Below are positions 31,801 to 38,899 of a stretch of DNA of 64,000 nt, one piece after another. The notes beneath the pieces were generated by a model, which was not told the DNA's origin, did no database searches, and saw only the letters and a list, made by a program, of their open reading frames with translations. A program made the position numbers and the translations under genes. The first letter of the stretch is position 1. Each line of letters starts with the position of its first letter. This DNA is from Streptomyces melanogenes (GTDB lineage: Bacteria > Actinomycetota > Actinomycetes > Streptomycetales > Streptomycetaceae), in NCBI RefSeq assembly GCF_014649795.1, contig NZ_BMTS01000008.1:124001-188000 (forward strand), given 5' to 3'.

Positions 31801-32142
31801 CGGGTCGTACTTGCCCGCGCTGGACCCCTTGAGCGTGGCTCCGGAGTCGAGTTGCAGGGTGACGTTGGACTTCAGATGGATGGTGTTCTGCGACTTGTAG
31901 GTGCCGGACGGGAACCGCACGGTGCCGCCGCCGGCCGCGTTGGCCGCGGTGATCGCCTTGTCGACGGCCGGGCTGTCATTGGCGGAGCCGTCGCCCTTGG
32001 CGCCGTAGCTCTTGACGTTGAACTCGCCTGCGGCGGAGGCCGGTTGGGCGGGAGACTCCGACGGCGCCGCGAGGGCGGTGGGCTGGACGAGCGTGAGCAG
32101 CGCGGCCACGACGAGGCCGAGCAGCGCGGAGCATCTCTTCAC
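28876..32142 (-). CDS. Secreted multidomain GH28-like / GH29-like / CBM32 enzyme
   Basis: This 1088-residue exported protein carries two catalytic-type folds. After the signal peptide (1-26), residues 40-510 form a GH28-type right-handed beta-helix (FNVKSYGAKGDGSANDSPAV, NADIAANDDALVFKSD, PIMLKIGTR). Residues 525-850 resemble a GH29 alpha-L-fucosidase-type TIM barrel (SGLFLHWGERTAPAHTSC, GGFWIDNDNAYWESHHLY, where an Asp could be the nucleophile). Residues 930-1075 are an F5/8 type C (CBM32) domain. The GTG start has GAGGAGG upstream and overlaps the GH105 stop as GTGA. Activity on rhamnogalacturonan or another fucosylated pectin fits the neighbours but is inference. The linker TPLTPLTP is encoded by a short tandem repeat. 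Confidence 0.8.
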   Translation of the reverse strand: MKRCSALLGLVVAALLTLVQPTALAAPSESPAQPASAAGEFNVKSYGAKGDGSANDSPAVDKAITAANAAGGGTVRFPSGTYKSQNTIHLKSNVTLQLDSGATLKGSSAGKYDPPESNPYDKYQDYGHSHFHNAMIHGDRLSNIGFTGAGVIDGGGNLITGNPKSGQADKIISLTRCDGLTLGGGITLRRGGHFAALINGCSHVTSDRLHIDTASDRDGWNIISTTQVAITNADIAANDDALVFKSDYALGAKLPNGHVTVHDSKLSAKCCNALMFGSETCGDFTDYQFQAITINGANKSGLGLVSMDGADISDVHYRDITMTNVHSPIMLKIGTRKRCGNSPGVGHISNVTYDNIKATGSSPSFSPTLWGESGANHINGVTFTHVDLTVPGGNGTMSTGVPTNTSTDYNPNSIGTRPAFGWYLHNADNVSFTDSSVRFAANDGRPAVIANGGGPVRFTRFTAQRGSGSPHDLGFQNVSGYCVTDSANTSGGALRIANSGSTSFCTPLTPLTPRYAANPRQDFLRASTSGLFLHWGERTAPAHTSCSAWESDVTGGGWTPDYWVSEAQKLHAQYLVLATFHSRLGYARPWPSKIPGSCSTKRDFLGELIAAAKAKGLKTILYMTDDPQWHNEGGHEWLDSAAYSSYKGSRVDLTTRDGFGQFSYDNFFEVMDRYPDLGGFWIDNDNAYWESHHLYEQIQQKRPSFTLSNNNEDTPVMDMISNEQKTGISPAYDYPQALYTAQPRLTEADFKLPSTGAWWYDGSNPSVDKKLTLGRLVTNAGSSVKALMAETAQVNGKFPANQASFNDFANGYLDPVWESLHGVEGGGYMYGGLKPGFWNDGAHGVTTIAKTDPDRQYVHVITPPSTSVLKLRDNGYRVTGVTNLRTGAAISYSQSGGTLTLSGLGGWDPYDTVFKVTTAGRTGIIPAGTYTMTASASASGHGAAAAADGSYLTYWDSDKTLPVRLDYDLGSATKVQYLGINQREDSVSYARSDIEQSARIKGYKVYVSADGSSWGSPVKSGTLPSARGVAIIDLPATTARHVRLEVTSTYAASSDTARYKRLRIDETWLGSAYATSGSRAQEPGSGRG
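30604..30627. repeat. Short tandem repeat at the GH28/GH29 junction
   Basis: The 9-bp unit GAGGGGTGT is repeated nearly three times, encoding the linker TPLTPLTP between the beta-helix and the TIM barrel. It is in frame, so copy-number change would alter linker length without a frameshift. Confidence 0.7.
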
Positions 32143-33380
32143 CTGTCCTCCTCCAGTTGCTCGTTCATGATCAGAAAGGCGCCGAGGCCGTGGAAGTCGT
32201 TGGTGGCCCGGGTGCGTGCGATGTAGTAGGCGTAGTCACCCACGTTGGTGCCGATGGAGATGTCGGTGAGGTTGGTCCGGCCGTCCGTGCCGAGCGAGAT
32301 CTTGGCGAGGACACCCTGGTAGCCGCGCTGGGCGACCGCTTCGTAGTGCGGGTCGATGTAGCCCTGCTGGACCGCGCGGTCCAGCGCGTAGGTGAACATG
32401 CTGGAGCAGGACGTCTCGGTCCAGTTGTCGGACTTGGCTCCCTTGTCGACGACCTGGAACCAGCGGCCGGTCTTCGGGTCCTGGTAGCGCTCAAGACCGC
32501 CCGCGAGGTTGCGCAGATACGTGAGGAGCTCGGCGCGCCGCGGATGCCCGGCGGGGATCGCGTCCAGCACACCGACGACCGCCATCGAGTACCAGCCGAT
32601 GGCCCGGCACCAGTGCTCGGGGGCGAGCCCGGTGGACTTGTCGGCCCAGCTCGCGGTGCGTGACTCGTCGTACGCGTGCTTGAGCAGGCCGTTGGAGACC
32701 TGCAAGTGGCTGCCGTAGACGGCTAGTTGCTTGGCCGCCTCGTCGTCGGCGTACGCGGAGTCGCCGAACTCCTTGCCGTACTCGACCAGGAACGGGTTGA
32801 CCATGTACACGCCGTCCGCCCACAGCTGGTGGGCACGGCTGCTGTTGTCGGCGTGCCAGAAGCCGCCGTCGGCGGTGCGGGGATAGGTGTTCAGCCGGTC
32901 GCGGACCTTCTTGGCGGCGATCCGGTAGCGGTCCTGCCCGGTCTCGTGGTGGAGGATCACGAGCAGTCGGCCCGCCTGCATGCTGTCGAGGTTGTTGAAG
33001 CTCTGGCCGATCTTCCCCGAGCTGTCCACGAACCGGTCGACGTAGCTCTTGATGTAGGAAAGCAGCTTGGGGTCGTGGGTGCGCTGGTAGACCTGGTACT
33101 GGCCGAAGAGGTAGAGCCCGACCGGGTACGACCAGCCGCCGATCGACGACGGGGTGAAGCGGGCCGTCGTCGACTTGGTCATGGCGACCGACCAGTCCGT
33201 GGCCCGGACGTCGGACCGGTGGGCCGCCCGGTGCTGGGCGGCCGTGGCGGGGGCTGTGGCAGTGCCGATCCCGCCCGCCGTGAGCGCGGCGGCCAGGAGG
33301 GCCGTGAGCAGGCGGGGACCCCGGCGGGAGGCGCGGGAAGGGGTGTCGGGGGCGCGGTGGGGGCCGCGGGTTCTCATCAT
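32139..33380 (-). CDS. Secreted GH105 unsaturated rhamnogalacturonyl hydrolase
   Basis: This is a 413-residue (alpha/alpha)6-barrel enzyme of the GH105/GH88 type. It removes the unsaturated galacturonic acid left at the non-reducing end of oligosaccharides by rhamnogalacturonan lyases. Family motifs are GGFWHADNSSRAHQLWADGV (with the catalytic Asp in ADGVYM), NLDSMQAGRLL, and EHWCRAIGWYSMAVV. A long Arg-rich n-region and hydrophobic stretch ending in ATAPATAA form a signal peptide, unusual for a family that is often cytoplasmic. The ATG at 33380 has GAGG five bases upstream and lies 7 bp after the pqqE stop. The stop overlaps the next start. Confidence 0.87.
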   Translation of the reverse strand: MMRTRGPHRAPDTPSRASRRGPRLLTALLAAALTAGGIGTATAPATAAQHRAAHRSDVRATDWSVAMTKSTTARFTPSSIGGWSYPVGLYLFGQYQVYQRTHDPKLLSYIKSYVDRFVDSSGKIGQSFNNLDSMQAGRLLVILHHETGQDRYRIAAKKVRDRLNTYPRTADGGFWHADNSSRAHQLWADGVYMVNPFLVEYGKEFGDSAYADDEAAKQLAVYGSHLQVSNGLLKHAYDESRTASWADKSTGLAPEHWCRAIGWYSMAVVGVLDAIPAGHPRRAELLTYLRNLAGGLERYQDPKTGRWFQVVDKGAKSDNWTETSCSSMFTYALDRAVQQGYIDPHYEAVAQRGYQGVLAKISLGTDGRTNLTDISIGTNVGDYAYYIARTRATNDFHGLGAFLIMNEQLEEDR

Positions 33381-33387
33381 GGTCACC

Positions 33388-34494
33388 TCATGGGGACGGC
33401 TGGGGGGACGACCTGTACGAACGGGGTACGGGCAGGGGCTGGGGCACGTCGGAGGTGCGGCGGGCCGTGAACTCTTGGACGAGGTGGTGGTCGGGGGCGC
33501 GGTGGCACGCCGGGTCGGTGCGGGCCGGGTCGCCGGTCAGCGCGTACGCCTGGCAGCGGCAGCCGCCGAAGTCGACGGTGCGCAGCTCGCACCCACGGCA
33601 GGGGTCGGGCATCCAGGCGGTGCCCCGGTAGGCGTTGAAGGCCGGGGACTCGCGCCAGATCCACTCCAGCGGCCGGTCGCGGACATTGGGCGGGTCGAGG
33701 CCCGGCAGCGACGCGGCGGCCGGGCAGGGCAGCACGGTGCCGTCGGGTGCCACGGTGAGCGAGACCGCGCCCCAGCCGCCCATACAGGGCTTGGCGGTGC
33801 CGTCGAAGTAGTCGGGGACGACCCAGACGAGCTCGACGCGCCCGGCGAGCCGCTCCCGCCAGCGCTCCACCGTGTCCCGGGCGCGCTCCAACTGGCCGCG
33901 TTCGGGCAGGAGGTGGTCCCGGTTGAGCAGGGCCCACCCGTAGAACTGGGCGTTGGCCAGCTCGATGCGGTCGACGCCCCAGCCGAGCCCCAGCTCGACG
34001 ATGGCGTCGAGCGCGTCCAGGTTGTCGCGGTGCAGCACCACGTTGAGCCCCAGCGGCAACCCCGCCTCCCGCACCAGGGCGGCGGCCCGCTCCTTCGCCG
34101 CGAAGGAGCGACGGCGGCCCGCGATGCGTTCGGACGTCCGCGCGTCGGCGTGCTGGACGGACAGCTGCACGGCCCGCAGGCCAGCGCGTACCAGAGCGCT
34201 CAGGCGCTCCGCGTCGAGACCGATCCCGCTGGTGACGAGCTGGGTGTAGATCCCGGCCGCGTCGGCGGCGGCGACGATCTCGGGCAGGTCGCGGCGCAGC
34301 AGCGGTTCACCGCCGGAGAGGTGGGTGTGGATGACGCCCAACTCACCTGCCTGGGCCATGACGTGGCGCCAGTCGTCGGTGTCCAGCTCGCGACTTCGGC
34401 GTACCAGCTCCACCGGGTTGGAGCAGTACGCGCAACGCAGCGGGCAGCCGTGGGTGAGCTCGGCGAGCAGCGCCCAGGGCGGGTCGACGGTCAT
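33388..34494 (-). CDS. pqqE: PQQ biosynthesis radical SAM enzyme PqqE
   Basis: This 368-residue protein forms the first C-C bond of PQQ by cross-linking Glu and Tyr in PqqA, together with PqqD. The radical SAM cluster motif LTHGCPLRCAYCSNP lies near residue 15, followed by HTHLSGGEPLLRRD. C-terminal auxiliary iron-sulfur ligands of the SPASM type are visible in AKPCMGGWGAVSL, TVLPCPAAASL and DPCRGCELRTVDFGGCRCQA. The ATG overlaps the pqqD stop by 4 bp; a GTG nine bases upstream is possible. The GH105 start follows 7 bp downstream, which joins PQQ synthesis to carbohydrate hydrolase expression. Confidence 0.95.
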   Translation of the reverse strand: MTVDPPWALLAELTHGCPLRCAYCSNPVELVRRSRELDTDDWRHVMAQAGELGVIHTHLSGGEPLLRRDLPEIVAAADAAGIYTQLVTSGIGLDAERLSALVRAGLRAVQLSVQHADARTSERIAGRRRSFAAKERAAALVREAGLPLGLNVVLHRDNLDALDAIVELGLGWGVDRIELANAQFYGWALLNRDHLLPERGQLERARDTVERWRERLAGRVELVWVVPDYFDGTAKPCMGGWGAVSLTVAPDGTVLPCPAAASLPGLDPPNVRDRPLEWIWRESPAFNAYRGTAWMPDPCRGCELRTVDFGGCRCQAYALTGDPARTDPACHRAPDHHLVQEFTARRTSDVPQPLPVPRSYRSSPQPSP

Positions 34495-34748
34495 CGCAGC
34501 CACCCCTCGTCGCGTAACTTGCCGAGGAACACCGGGACTTCGTCGGCCACCGGCGCGCCCGGAAAGCGCGCGCCGAGCTCGTCGACGATCCCCCGCACGT
34601 CACGGCGGCCGTCGCACAGCCGCACGATGTGCCCGGCGGGGCCGCGCAGCACGACGACGCGCTCGGGCAGCACGAGCAGATCGGTGCCGCGCACCCGGTC
34701 GTGGCGCAGCAGCACGGACCGGGCGAGCGCCGGCCGCCAGGGGCTCAT
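34491..34748 (-). CDS. pqqD: PqqA-binding chaperone PqqD
   Basis: This 85-residue PqqD (RRE fold) holds the PqqA peptide and presents it to PqqE. The winged-helix peptide-binding features HDRVRGTDLLVLPERVVVLR and GRRDVRGIVDELGARFPG match the family, and length is normal. Start and stop both overlap neighbours as ATGA, so it is translated in step with PqqC and PqqE. Confidence 0.93.
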   Translation of the reverse strand: MSPWRPALARSVLLRHDRVRGTDLLVLPERVVVLRGPAGHIVRLCDGRRDVRGIVDELGARFPGAPVADEVPVFLGKLRDEGWLR

Positions 34749-35485
34749 GGCGCACCCCCGGACGTGTCGGCCTCGCCGCGCTCCACCGCGTCGAGCAGCG
34801 ACCACAGGACGTCGCACTTGAAGGCGAGCGCGGCGACGGCCCGTTCCTGCTGCTCACGGGTGCGCGCCCAGGACTTGACGAGGGCGAGCGCCTCACCGCC
34901 GTCGCGGCCGCCCTGCTCGATCCGGGTGCGGAAGTACGTGAGCCCATCGGCCTCGATCCACGGATAGTGCCGCTCGAACGCGTCGATGCGGGTGCGCATC
35001 AGCCCCGGCGCGGAGAGCTCGGTGAGCGAGGCGGCGACGGCGTCGAGCAGCGGCCGCAGCCGGCAGAAGTTGACGTATCCGTCGACCGCGAGCCGTACGC
35101 CGGGAAGCACCTCGGCACCCGAGGTAAGCCGCTCCCGGTCGATCCCGGCGGCCTCCCCCAGCCGCAGCCAGCGCTCGATCCCGCCCTCTCCGTCGCGCAC
35201 ACCGTCGTGGTCCTGGATGCGCCGCAGCCACGTACGCCGCAGAGCCGGTGTGTCGAACTTCGCGAGGATGTGGGCGTCCTTGACGGGGATGTGCCGCTGG
35301 TAGTGGAAGCGGTTGACGATCCACCGCCGCAGCTCGTCGGGGCACAGATCGCCCTTGTGCATCCGTACGTTGAAGGGGTGCCGGTCGTGGTAGCGGGCGT
35401 CGGAGACGGCACGAAGGTGTGACTCCAACTCGGCGTCGGTCCAAGGCAGTTGAGTGGCGTCGGCAAGGTTTCCGCGAGAACTCAT
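34745..35485 (-). CDS. pqqC: PQQ synthase PqqC
   Basis: This 246-residue cofactorless oxidase carries out the final ring closure and eight-electron oxidation to PQQ. The all-helical fold has the conserved HPFNVRMHKGDL, WIVNRFHYQRHIPVKDA and RRIQDHDG stretches, whose His, Tyr and Arg residues line the active site in the family. Start (35485) and stop (34745) overlap pqqB and pqqD by 4 bp. Confidence 0.95.
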   Translation of the reverse strand: MSSRGNLADATQLPWTDAELESHLRAVSDARYHDRHPFNVRMHKGDLCPDELRRWIVNRFHYQRHIPVKDAHILAKFDTPALRRTWLRRIQDHDGVRDGEGGIERWLRLGEAAGIDRERLTSGAEVLPGVRLAVDGYVNFCRLRPLLDAVAASLTELSAPGLMRTRIDAFERHYPWIEADGLTYFRTRIEQGGRDGGEALALVKSWARTREQQERAVAALAFKCDVLWSLLDAVERGEADTSGGAP

Positions 35486-36390
35486 AGCTCGATCACCATC
35501 CGCTCGGCGGCGACTTCGAGCCCCAGGGCGGTGAGCCGGGTGTGTTCGGCCGCGTCGGGGTCCGTGAGGGGGTTGGTGTTGTTGAGGTGGGTGTAGAGGC
35601 ACCGGCCGCGTATCCCGGTGAGCCGATGGGCGGTGCCGTCGGGCCCGTCGATGGGCAGGTGTCCCATGGCGGTGGCGGTGCGGGGTGAGATTCCGGTGCG
35701 TACGGGCTCGTCGTCGTCCCAGAAGGTGCCGTCGACCAGGACGCAGTCGGCGTCCTCGACGGCCTTCTGCAAGGCGTCGGGCCAGGCGGCGAGGGCGGGG
35801 GCGTAGACGGCACGGGCGCCGGTGGAGGGTTCGTGGAGGAGGAGGGCGACGGCCCAGGAGAGGTCGTCCCGGGCTCCGGGCGGTGGGGGCAGTTCGTGCG
35901 CGTAACGCGGCCGTTTGGCCGAGATGGGCAGGGCACTCAGCTCGATGGCATCGCCGAGGGGCTGCGGGTCCGGGCCCAACTCCCGCCATTCCAGGGGGGT
36001 ATAGGGGCCGAGGACGTCCCCGAGGCGCAGTCCGTTCAGCAGTGCGTGCCGTACGGGCGGGGTCGCCCAGACCTCGACTCCGGTACGGGCCTCGCGGAGT
36101 CGGGCGATGCCGAGGGTGTGGTCGAGTTCGGCGTCCGTGAGGACGACGCCGACGACGGGGGTGTCCCGGAGGCCCGGGCCGGGGTGGAGGGCGGGGGCGG
36201 CCTCGATCTGGTCGGTGAGGTCGGGGCCCGCGTTGACGACGTACCAGCGGTGGTCGGCCACCCTGACGGCCAGTGACGCGTGGCGGCGGCGCCGGTGCGG
36301 GTGGGCGCGTGCCCCGGCACAGCCGGGGCACGCGCAGTTCCACTGGGGCAGTCCGCCGCCCGCCGCGGTGCCCAGCACCTGCAGCAGCAT
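35482..36390 (-). CDS. pqqB: PQQ biosynthesis hydroxylase PqqB
   Basis: This 302-residue metallo-beta-lactamase-fold protein is proposed to hydroxylate the tyrosine-derived ring before PqqC acts. The N-terminal structural zinc motif WNCACPGCAGAR, LTDAELDHTLGIARLRE and DGTFWDDDE are all typical of PqqB. The ATG at 36390 begins MLLQVLGTAAGGG, the normal N-terminus, and lies 10 bp after the pqqA stop. Confidence 0.94.
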   Translation of the reverse strand: MLLQVLGTAAGGGLPQWNCACPGCAGARAHPHRRRRHASLAVRVADHRWYVVNAGPDLTDQIEAAPALHPGPGLRDTPVVGVVLTDAELDHTLGIARLREARTGVEVWATPPVRHALLNGLRLGDVLGPYTPLEWRELGPDPQPLGDAIELSALPISAKRPRYAHELPPPPGARDDLSWAVALLLHEPSTGARAVYAPALAAWPDALQKAVEDADCVLVDGTFWDDDEPVRTGISPRTATAMGHLPIDGPDGTAHRLTGIRGRCLYTHLNNTNPLTDPDAAEHTRLTALGLEVAAERMVIEL

Positions 36391-36400
36391 GGCGGTGGGT

Positions 36401-36511
36401 CTACCGGTCGGTGAGGGCGTAGGCGGTGACTTCCAGCGCGGTCTCGACGACCACATAGTCGGGAGTCACCCAGACCGGCGTTTCCTCCGATGTTTCCTTG
36501 GTGTCGTTCAT
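36401..36511 (-). CDS. pqqA: PQQ precursor peptide PqqA
   Basis: This 36-residue ribosomally made precursor begins MNDTKETSEETP. The core ETALEVTAYALTDR carries Glu27 and Tyr31 in the E-x3-Y spacing that PqqE cross-links to make the PQQ skeleton. It lies directly upstream of pqqB and is too short for most gene finders. A purine-rich AAAGGCAGG is 10-14 bases upstream of the ATG. Confidence 0.93.
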   Translation of the reverse strand: MNDTKETSEETPVWVTPDYVVVETALEVTAYALTDR

Positions 36512-36807
36512 GGGGTCGTACCTGCCTTTCCAGATCTTCCTGGGAGGTGGGGTTCAGGAGTGAACTCTGCACGGCATATGCAGGGGAAGGACCGGACGCG
36601 GCGTTCACAAGGATGTACCGCGTTCAGTTATGTGCCATAGAGTCGCGTCTTGTTGGTGCGCGGTCAATGGTCTGAACCGAGAAGGTCGGATCTGTAGCGC
36701 AGAAATCAGGCCACCGTCACAATGGGTTCAGCGCGCTGGGAATGGTTGTGTCCGCTTGATCGTTGATGTTGTGAGTACCAGACCGACGACGTAAGGATCG
36801 ACCGCTC
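36512..36807. promoter_or_regulatory. Divergent regulatory region of pqqA and the aldo-keto reductase
   Basis: These 296 bp are more AT-rich than flanking genes and must hold the promoters of the pqq/carbohydrase run and of the reductase gene. I see a CTGCA-N7-TGCAG repeat near 36577-36593 but no operator I can name. Confidence 0.4.
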
Positions 36808-37647
36808 GTGAGCAAGGTCCCCTCCATCACCCTCAACAACGGCGTCGAGATGCCGCAGCTCGGTTACGGTGTCTGGCAGGTGCCGGACGCCGAGGCCGCG
36901 CAGGCGGTCACGACCGCGATCGAGACCGGGTACCGGTCGATCGACACGGCCGCGATCTACGAGAACGAAGTGGGCACCGGAAAGGCGATCACGGCGTCCG
37001 GGGTCGCCCGCGAGGAGCTGTTCGTCACCACGAAGCTGTGGAACAACGCGAGCGAGACGTGGACGCGGGACGGCGTCCTGCGCGAGTTCGACGCGTCCCT
37101 GGCCAAGCTGGGCCTCGACTACGTCGACCTGTATCTGATCCACTGGCCGCGCGCGATGCGCGACGACTACGTGGCGATCTGGAAGGCGTTCGGCGAGCTC
37201 GCACAGAGCGGCCGCGCCAAGGCGATCGGCGTCTCCAACTTCAAGGAGCCGCAACTGCGCCGGATCATCGACGAGTCGGGTGTGGTCCCGGCGGTCAACC
37301 AGGTCGAGCTCCACCCGCAGCTGGCCCAGCCGGAGCTGCGCGCCTTCCACGCCGAGCACGGGATCGCTACCGAGGCCTGGTCGCCGCTGGGACAGGGCAA
37401 GGGGCTGCTCGAGGTCCCGACGATCGTGGCGATCGCGCAGAAGTACGGGAAGACTGCGGCGCAGGTCGCGCTGCGGTGGCACGTTCAGCTCGGGACGATC
37501 GCGATCCCGAAGTCGGTGACGCCGTCGCGGATCGCCGAGAACTTCGACGTGTTCGGCTTCGAGCTCGACGCGGAGGACATCGCGGCGATCGCGGCGCTGG
37601 ACGAGGCGAAGCGGCTGGGTCCGGACCCGGACGACTTCGACTTCTGA
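36808..37647 (+). CDS. Aldo-keto reductase (2,5-diketo-D-gluconate reductase type)
   Basis: This 279-residue NADPH-dependent reductase of the AKR5-like group acts on aldehydes and ketoses. The catalytic tetrad is visible: Asp and Tyr in GYRSIDTAAIYENEVGTG, Lys in VTTKLWN and His in LIHWPRAM. The C-terminal phosphate-binding KSVTPSRI motif indicates NADPH. The GTG at 36808 is preceded by AAGGA ten bases upstream. It is divergent from pqqA; reduction of keto-sugars would fit beside sugar oxidation, but the link is positional only. Confidence 0.9.
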   Translation: MSKVPSITLNNGVEMPQLGYGVWQVPDAEAAQAVTTAIETGYRSIDTAAIYENEVGTGKAITASGVAREELFVTTKLWNNASETWTRDGVLREFDASLAKLGLDYVDLYLIHWPRAMRDDYVAIWKAFGELAQSGRAKAIGVSNFKEPQLRRIIDESGVVPAVNQVELHPQLAQPELRAFHAEHGIATEAWSPLGQGKGLLEVPTIVAIAQKYGKTAAQVALRWHVQLGTIAIPKSVTPSRIAENFDVFGFELDAEDIAAIAALDEAKRLGPDPDDFDF

Positions 37648-37661
37648 GCGGCCGGTCTCGT

Positions 37662-37907
37662 TCGTCTGCGAACCGGTGGCGGGCTGAGCGCGCGGTTCCC
37701 CGCGCCCCTTTTGGGGCCCGGTCTTTGTCTGCGGGTGAGTGGTGGGTTGCTCGCGCAGTTCCTCGCGCCCCTAAAAACCCGCCTTCGTCCGCAGACCGTC
37801 TGTGGCTGGTCGCGCAGTTCCCCGCGCCCCTTAGGGCCCGCTCCGCGGCAATCGCCTGGGCGGCCCGGAGGGGCGCTCTTAGGGGCGCGGGGAACTGCGC
37901 GACCAGC
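37662..37907. repeat. Cluster of a streptomycete intergenic repeat: three direct copies and one inverted
   Basis: The element reads roughly GTCTGCGGGT, a variable middle, then GCGCAGTTCCCCGCGCCCCT followed by TAA or TTT. Copies end at 37712, 37776 and 37833, and an inverted copy spans 37879-37907. Copies three and four form an inverted repeat of about 30 bp (37805-37833 and 37879-37907) with one mismatch and a loop of about 45 nt, which would make a strong transcription barrier between the convergent genes. Another copy occurs at 50548-50599. Confidence 0.82.
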
Positions 37908-37939
37908 CCACCACAACCCGCAGACGAACACCGGGCCCC

Positions 37940-38899
37940 TCAGCCCGCCCGCCGTGCCGTATGGACAGACCTCGCCGCCAGCAGGAACACATCCCGCCGC
38001 CGCGCGAGACCCGCCTCGTCGGTCGGGTCGAGGAGGCGGGTCAGGACCGCCGCGTCCTCCGGCGACAGCCGTTCGCCCACCGTCTCCAGGTGACGGGTGA
38101 ACGCGGACACCACCTGCTCCCGCACCGCCGCATCCAGCGGCGCCGGGAAGTCGACCAGGAAGGTGCGGGTGGCCGGGGACGTCAGCCCCACGGACGTCAG
38201 CAGGGCCGCCCAGTCCTCGGTCTCCTCCTTCGCGTCCGGCAGCTCCGCCCGCATCAGGGCGAACCGCTCGTCCACCAGCACGTCGATCCTGGCTTCCAGG
38301 CCCGGCTGCCCCATGCCGATGTCGCGCGGCAGCCGGCGCGTGGGCAGCCCGCCCTCGGCGAGCGCCACCGTGCCGCCCGGCCGCAGCAGGCCCGCGAACC
38401 CGGCGAGCGCGGCCCGCTGGTCGCCCAGGTGGTGCAGCGAGTTGCCCGCCCAGATCAGATCGGCCTCGCCCAACTTGCCGAAGCCTTCGGGGAGTTCGGC
38501 CTCGATCGTACGGACGCGGTCCGCCAGACCCAGCCGCTCCGCCCGGGCCAGCGCGTGCCCGAGGAGCGCCCGGTTGCCGTCGACGGCGACGACCTCGGCC
38601 TGCGGGAAGGCCTGGGCGAGTAGACAGGTCACCACGCCCGGGCCGCTGCCGATGTCGAGGATCCGGCGCACCTCGGCGTCCGGCCGCTGCCCGCCGATCC
38701 AGGCCGCGGCCTCCCCGTACGCCCCCGAGAACAGCTCGGCTTCGCCCACCAGGAGCGGCAGCAGGGCCTCCCAGTCGAAGTCGGCCCAGCCGTCGCCATG
38801 ACCGTGGGAGTGGCCATGGGTGTGACCCCGGTGGCCACCGTGCCGGCTGTTCTGCCCGTCCTGCCCGTTCCGGCCGTCGTGGCCGCGCGATTCGCTCAT
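37940..38899 (-). CDS. Class I SAM-dependent methyltransferase with His-rich N-terminus
   Basis: This is a 319-residue methyltransferase. Motif I is RRILDIGSGPGVVTCLLAQA, followed by AEVVAVDGN and the motif IV-like ADLIWAGNSLHHL. The substrate is unknown. The first 37 residues are not part of the fold and contain HGGHRGHTHGHSHGHGDG, a probable metal-binding tag. The ATG overlaps the AraC-type regulator's stop as ATGA, so the two are translated together and the regulator may control this operon. Confidence 0.85.
   Translation of the reverse strand: MSESRGHDGRNGQDGQNSRHGGHRGHTHGHSHGHGDGWADFDWEALLPLLVGEAELFSGAYGEAAAWIGGQRPDAEVRRILDIGSGPGVVTCLLAQAFPQAEVVAVDGNRALLGHALARAERLGLADRVRTIEAELPEGFGKLGEADLIWAGNSLHHLGDQRAALAGFAGLLRPGGTVALAEGGLPTRRLPRDIGMGQPGLEARIDVLVDERFALMRAELPDAKEETEDWAALLTSVGLTSPATRTFLVDFPAPLDAAVREQVVSAFTRHLETVGERLSPEDAAVLTRLLDPTDEAGLARRRDVFLLAARSVHTARRAG

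Noticed and set aside
36490..36675. Plus-strand 61-codon open frame in the pqqA/aldo-keto reductase gap
   Set aside because: It overlaps pqqA on the other strand, is rich in Ser/Arg/Cys, has no Shine-Dalgarno, and is not followed by a terminator.
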